Source: Lachnospiraceae bacterium | GTDB taxonomy: Bacteria; Bacillota; Clostridia; Lachnospirales; Lachnospiraceae | Direction: 5' to 3' | Length of the DNA stretch: 64,000 nt | Assembly: GCA_017936785.1 (NCBI GenBank) | Contig: JAGBEV010000039.1 | Span: forward strand, 1 to 64,000 | Part shown: positions 60,138 through 64,000 of the stretch, piece by piece | Layout: every line of letters begins with the position of its first letter | How positions within the stretch are numbered: position 1 is the first letter of the stretch | Notes under the pieces: generated by a model | Database searches by the model: none | The model's input: only the letters and a program-made list of their open reading frames with translations | Told to the model about the DNA's origin: nothing | Program-made: the position numbers and the translations under genes

Positions 60138-60950
60138 ATGGCAAACGTAGGAAAAAATATCAAACAAATACGTATCAAAAAGAAAATGACTCAGGACGAT
60201 CTTGCTGACAAATTGTTTGTAAGCCGTCAGACTATTTCCAATTATGAAACAGGCAGATCCAATCCTGATATCGAAATGCTGATCAAAATTGCGGAAGTGC
60301 TTGAGACAGATGTAAACATTTTAATCTTTGGCATTCCTACACCTCCTGATAAAAAGCAGGATTATATCAAATTGATCATCAGCCTTTCCATAACCCTTCT
60401 TTTATCCATCGGCATAGGAATCTATACCCCTTATGCTGAAAAGTGGATGAAAGATACCTTTGATTATGGATTAATGTTTATTAACATCATCTTTTTACAC
60501 CCGCTGCTTCTTCTAAGCCTTGGATATTGTCTGATGCAGGCGTTCCGGATATTATTCGGTACGAAACCTCTAACGGGAAAAATATTTACCATCATTCACC
60601 ATATCATCATTGCATTTCTGGTTGTTTACGGCATTATAGTCATTCCGTTTTGCATGGATAAGCTGTTTACTGCCGGAGAAATGCTTCGCTTGTCCAAACT
60701 TCAGACCAGCTACTCTTCCAGCCAGATAAAACATTTTCTGCCGGGAGCATGGGAACAGCTCATTTTACAGATTTATGGATTTTTTGCTTATTTTCACTCC
60801 AGGTTCCCTTCCATATATCTGTTTCATGGCACATTCTTTTTGTTGGGAATAGGACTTTGGGGAACAGGGCGTTCCAAAAAGGAAGCAGCCGCTTCCTCAA
60901 TGGATACGCCATCTGCGCCCGGATCAGACCGGAGTGACTCTGCCGGTTAA
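60138..60950 (+). CDS. XRE-family regulator with membrane domain
   Basis: 270 residues. N-terminal HTH (IKQIRIKKKMTQDDLADKLF, VSRQTISNYETGRSNPDIEM), then four hydrophobic helices (IKLIISLSITLLLSIGIGIY, FINIIFLHPLLLLSLGY, FTIIHHIIIAFLVVYGIIVI, IYLFHGTFFLLGIGLWG) and a Ser/Ala-rich tail. Common in Lachnospiraceae as a membrane-bound regulator. ATG 60138 with GAGGTGA upstream. Divergent from paralogue B, so it may control that gene. Confidence 0.88.
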   Translation: MANVGKNIKQIRIKKKMTQDDLADKLFVSRQTISNYETGRSNPDIEMLIKIAEVLETDVNILIFGIPTPPDKKQDYIKLIISLSITLLLSIGIGIYTPYAEKWMKDTFDYGLMFINIIFLHPLLLLSLGYCLMQAFRILFGTKPLTGKIFTIIHHIIIAFLVVYGIIVIPFCMDKLFTAGEMLRLSKLQTSYSSSQIKHFLPGAWEQLILQIYGFFAYFHSRFPSIYLFHGTFFLLGIGLWGTGRSKKEAAASSMDTPSAPGSDRSDSAG

Positions 60951-60955
60951 TCTTA

Positions 60956-63900
60956 TTATTTGGTCCTGCACATGCAGCCTGCGACCTTTTTGCAGATATT
61001 TTTGCATTTGCATCCCATGCCCTGTTTCAGCACTCTGAAAATGCCCCACATGCCGGATTCCACATCCCATTTTAGGCTTCCCGAGCGGTAGAGATAATCG
61101 CCGGGACAGGATGCGCCTTCCTTTAATTCCATTTGGAAGCTGTTTCCGATGCTGATGGCTCCCTGTAAGGGAACCACAAGGGAATAGGGATCCTTAGGCT
61201 GTGCCTTCCATTCATGTCCGTGAATGGCAAATCCCACATTCCTGGGTTTATCCGCAGGCATCATGGTGCGGAAGATTACCCGCTCTCCCGGATATGCCTT
61301 AAAAACAGGCGTTGCCGGATCACCATGTATTTTACTGCTGAATATTTTGGATATTCTTTTATCCCGTTTCAATCTGTTGGCAAAGCGCTCAGAACGGTAG
61401 TTATAGCCTTTCTCACCGGTATCTTCCGCATCAGGCGCTTCTTCTCCTTCTTCATCTATTTCTAAAGTGGTTTTTACCAATTCTCCCTCTTTATCCAGCA
61501 TTCGGATTCCGTTTTGAACGAACACTACACATTCCCTAAAGCTTTCCTCTCCCGGTGCGGTAATAACCGCTTCTTCCTCATGCAGCGCCTTAGCAAAGGA
61601 AAAATTGCGGTACCACTTAGCTCCCGGCGGCTCAATTAAAACAGCCCCGAACAGTCCATGATATCTGTGGTTTCTCATATCTCCAAAGGACTGAATGATA
61701 CATGCGCCGTATTCCTGATCTGCATACCACAGATATTTTTTGCTTTCTCCCACTCCCACGGTCTGTTCCCGGTTGTTAAAGCCCACATTGATTCCCGAAT
61801 CGCATACCGGGTCATAGTGTAAAAACTGCGGGTTTATGGAAACACGCATGGAAGGCTTATGAGGCTGATCCAGCGGAACCGTAGGATAATCAAAATAGCG
61901 TACCGGATTTTCAGGGTCAAAAAGATTGTGAAGGGTCACTTCGATCCAATCCCCGGCATTTGCACGCAGGATCAGGGGCTTGGGCTGATAGTTTTTATTT
62001 TTGGCACATTCTACGTCTTCTATGGGAACGAACAATAATCCGTCAGGATCATGGTCGCCATATGAATTGTAAGGAATATCCCTCTGGATTGCCGCTATCT
62101 CAAACTTTCGGATAACTGCATCTTTTCCCGGACAGGGCGGAAGGGGCAGAATCTGATTTTTCCCCTTGCATAAAGGTTTCAAACGTTTCCTTGGTTTGCC
62201 ATATGCCCGGATGATGCCCCAAAGTCCCAGCCATGCATCATCAATTCCTCCAAAATAGTACAAATAATCTCCCGGTGCATATTGTTTGGTAATGTGGATA
62301 TTAAACGCCTCGGAAATACCGATAGTCTGGGAAGCCACATCAGGCGAAACAAGCTCTTCCACTTCTTTTTTCCATGACATTCCCGTAAGGTTAAAGGAAT
62401 GCTGTTCCTCATGCGCCCCGTCTAACAGGCGGATCATTATTTCATCCCCGGGGTAAGTCTCCAAAATGGGCGTTGCCGGGTCGCCGTGCACCAGAGAGCT
62501 GAAAATATATGCCGGATCATCATGGCATTTCAGCCTTTCCCTCATGGGCTCCGAACGGTAATTGATGCCCATAACACCCGGATCATCGTGAGAGCCGGGA
62601 ACAGCAGGAGGATTCAAAGGCTTGCCGTCTTTGTCAAATAACAGGGCAAAGTCATGCACGAATAGGGCGAACTCCCTGAAAGAGGTTCCATCCCTCCTTT
62701 TGATGACCGCTTTTGTTCCGTATCTCAATTCCTTTCCCGTCCGCACATGATGGAAGGTAGCGCCTGCTTCCTCTATGATCAGTGCGCCGAACACTCCGTG
62801 CTGCTGGTGGGAATTAGCAAATAAATGATCGTGGAAAAACACGGTACGAAGCTCCGTATTGGCAAAAAAGCGTTCTATCAGGGTTTCATATTTTCTGGCT
62901 CCGGCAATATTATTCCAGCCGTTTGCCGCTCCATCGGAAACGATGGTGTCAAATTTCACTAAATGGATGTGATACCCTACAATATCGGTTTTCGTCCTCA
63001 TCTGAAAAGGACTTTCCTCCAAAAATTCCGGCAAGAGGTTGGTCAGCCTCACTTCGATACAGTCTCCGGCATTTGCACGGATGACCAGGGGCTCCACGCA
63101 GATTTTCCCTTCCTCCACCTTTCGTATATAGTTATCCAGACCGCCGTGCCGCTCCAGTTCCTCCTTTAAGACAAAAAATCTGCCCTGGGGATCATTCCAG
63201 CCATAACGGTTATATACCACCTTCGCCTGTACCAGCGCCACTTCAAATACCTTTACATCTTCTTCCTTCATACAGCAGCCGCAGCCGTTTCTATGGCAGG
63301 GGCAGGTTTCCGTATAAAGGGCTCCCGGGCGGAAATTCCTTACGAAGTTGTCTCGTTCCTCCCGGGTAGGTTCAATGATGCTTTCTCCGTCTTTATTTAA
63401 GATTCCCAAAGGCGGCTGCAAAGGTCTTTCTCCAAACTCCCCGTTGATAAAGCCGGGATACCCCGGATGCTTCATATCCTTAGGCGGCGGTGCGATCCGG
63501 TCCTTTAAGGGCATCAAAGGCGGGATGGTCGTTCCGTCAGGAAGCGTTCCCGTTCCGTCCTCCAATCTGTCGTGTATTCTCCACAAGGTCCACATGCCTT
63601 CGTGGAAATGCGGATATAAATGGCAGTGGAAGATCACATCTCCGATGGTTCCGTTAAAGCTTCCTGCCCCATGAAGAATATCCAGTGTGTAACATTCCTG
63701 GGGACTGATGGAAATAGAATCTATAATGGTGGAACCGGGATTATCTCCCTCTAACCTCCATTGATGGTTATGCAGATGAAATACATGGGTTTCCTTGATC
63801 CCTCCATGGATCAGGCGGATTTTTGACGGGTCGCCCACATATGCCCTTAAGATCGGCGGCGCCGGATCACCGTACACCCAGGAGCTCATGGAAATATCTT

Positions 63901-64000
63901 CTCCTGAATCCGAATGCTCTTCTGTCAAAGGCATACGGTTCCTCATAGGCTCGGAACGATAGCTGATGCCCGTAGTAGAAGAAGGCAGTCCGGTATGGGG
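60956..64000 (-). CDS. Giant multicopper oxidase-like protein, 5' end outside window
   Basis: At least 1014 residues are visible; the frame is open to the window edge. Three repeats of a module each begin with (G)(I/Y)(N/S)YRSE and contain an SSxxxGDPAxPI plus a cupredoxin pair. Copper-site motifs: THVFHLHNHQWRL and DVIFHCHLYPHFHEGMW in module 1, and FHDHLFANSHQQHGVFGALI in module 2. Other modules keep the fold but lose some ligands (DAWLGLWGII). The C-terminus is Cys-rich (GMGCKCKNICKK, GCMCRTK). Resembles MnxG/CotA-type spore oxidases; a role in the spore coat is inferred. Confidence 0.85.
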   Translation of the reverse strand, partial: PHTGLPSSTTGISYRSEPMRNRMPLTEEHSDSGEDISMSSWVYGDPAPPILRAYVGDPSKIRLIHGGIKETHVFHLHNHQWRLEGDNPGSTIIDSISISPQECYTLDILHGAGSFNGTIGDVIFHCHLYPHFHEGMWTLWRIHDRLEDGTGTLPDGTTIPPLMPLKDRIAPPPKDMKHPGYPGFINGEFGERPLQPPLGILNKDGESIIEPTREERDNFVRNFRPGALYTETCPCHRNGCGCCMKEEDVKVFEVALVQAKVVYNRYGWNDPQGRFFVLKEELERHGGLDNYIRKVEEGKICVEPLVIRANAGDCIEVRLTNLLPEFLEESPFQMRTKTDIVGYHIHLVKFDTIVSDGAANGWNNIAGARKYETLIERFFANTELRTVFFHDHLFANSHQQHGVFGALIIEEAGATFHHVRTGKELRYGTKAVIKRRDGTSFREFALFVHDFALLFDKDGKPLNPPAVPGSHDDPGVMGINYRSEPMRERLKCHDDPAYIFSSLVHGDPATPILETYPGDEIMIRLLDGAHEEQHSFNLTGMSWKKEVEELVSPDVASQTIGISEAFNIHITKQYAPGDYLYYFGGIDDAWLGLWGIIRAYGKPRKRLKPLCKGKNQILPLPPCPGKDAVIRKFEIAAIQRDIPYNSYGDHDPDGLLFVPIEDVECAKNKNYQPKPLILRANAGDWIEVTLHNLFDPENPVRYFDYPTVPLDQPHKPSMRVSINPQFLHYDPVCDSGINVGFNNREQTVGVGESKKYLWYADQEYGACIIQSFGDMRNHRYHGLFGAVLIEPPGAKWYRNFSFAKALHEEEAVITAPGEESFRECVVFVQNGIRMLDKEGELVKTTLEIDEEGEEAPDAEDTGEKGYNYRSERFANRLKRDKRISKIFSSKIHGDPATPVFKAYPGERVIFRTMMPADKPRNVGFAIHGHEWKAQPKDPYSLVVPLQGAISIGNSFQMELKEGASCPGDYLYRSGSLKWDVESGMWGIFRVLKQGMGCKCKNICKKVAGCMCRTK

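Overview
The window reads as chromosome of a spore-forming, low-GC Firmicute of the Lachnospiraceae type (Blautia, Dorea, Mediterraneibacter and relatives). This rests on the DUF5716/DUF5717 gene pair, a SleC-type spore cortex-lytic enzyme, T-box control of thrS, a DUF4179 anti-sigma/ECF pair, YtrA-type GntR control of an ABC exporter, and an apgM-type gene inside the homoserine operon. Most genes lie on the minus strand. No rRNA operon, prophage or CRISPR array was seen.

Layout. 1-2700: a partial IS110-family element, then decayed DNA ending at tRNA-Gly(CCC). 2790-5540: T-box leader, small membrane protein and thrS. 5800-9460: a C_GCAxxG_C_C protein, a SEC-C protein, a kinase-fold protein that looks catalytically dead, a small membrane protein and a HAD hydrolase. 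9468-18800: purine synthesis (purA, purB, purF, purC), interleaved with a LysR regulator and a glycosyltransferase. 18827-21312: a polar amino acid ABC importer. 21346-21539: a large hairpin element. 21564-28432: a four-gene cluster of unknown function around an actin/Hsp70-fold protein (DUF5716) and a 1186-residue partner (DUF5717). 28539-30917: a PLP enzyme and sleC. 31024-33478: GntR-regulated ABC exporter whose ATPase carries a repetitive N-terminal extension. 33599-38044: ilvE, folA, thyA and a beta-CASP nuclease; a second copy of the large hairpin sits between thyA and folA. 38201-41234: an ABC-2 exporter behind a leader with a 7-codon uORF and two hairpins. 41363-42264: a two-gene accessory unit and tRNA-Gly(GCC). 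42366-45239: a GH3-like protein, a probable small RNA unit and a LUD protein. 45342-49667: ACT regulator, hom, apgM-like probable homoserine kinase and aspartate kinase. 49780-56961: an AIM24 protein, then an ECF sigma/anti-sigma region in which an older copy is broken by a 3.5-kb insertion carrying an HTH gene, a chimeric DNA methyltransferase and a HEAT-repeat gene. 57007-64000: two paralogous lipid- or membrane-anchored proteins, an XRE regulator with membrane segments, and the 3' part of a giant multicopper oxidase-like gene that runs off the window.

The most unusual signals are: (1) two ~195-200 nt palindromes (21346-21539 and 35303-35502) sharing a ~125 bp core, while their outermost ~25 bp arms are unrelated between copies yet self-complementary within each copy; (2) the insertion at 51304-54804, bounded by a 9-bp inverted repeat, whose removal brings two gene pieces into one plausible protein; (3) the DUF5716/DUF5717 cluster; (4) uORF and hairpin control of an ABC exporter; (5) a near-perfect promoter driving an RNA with no convincing ORF at 43865-44151; and (6) two matching ECF-type promoters with identical 16-nt spacing. 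All family assignments were made by reading the translated sequence; no database search was run.
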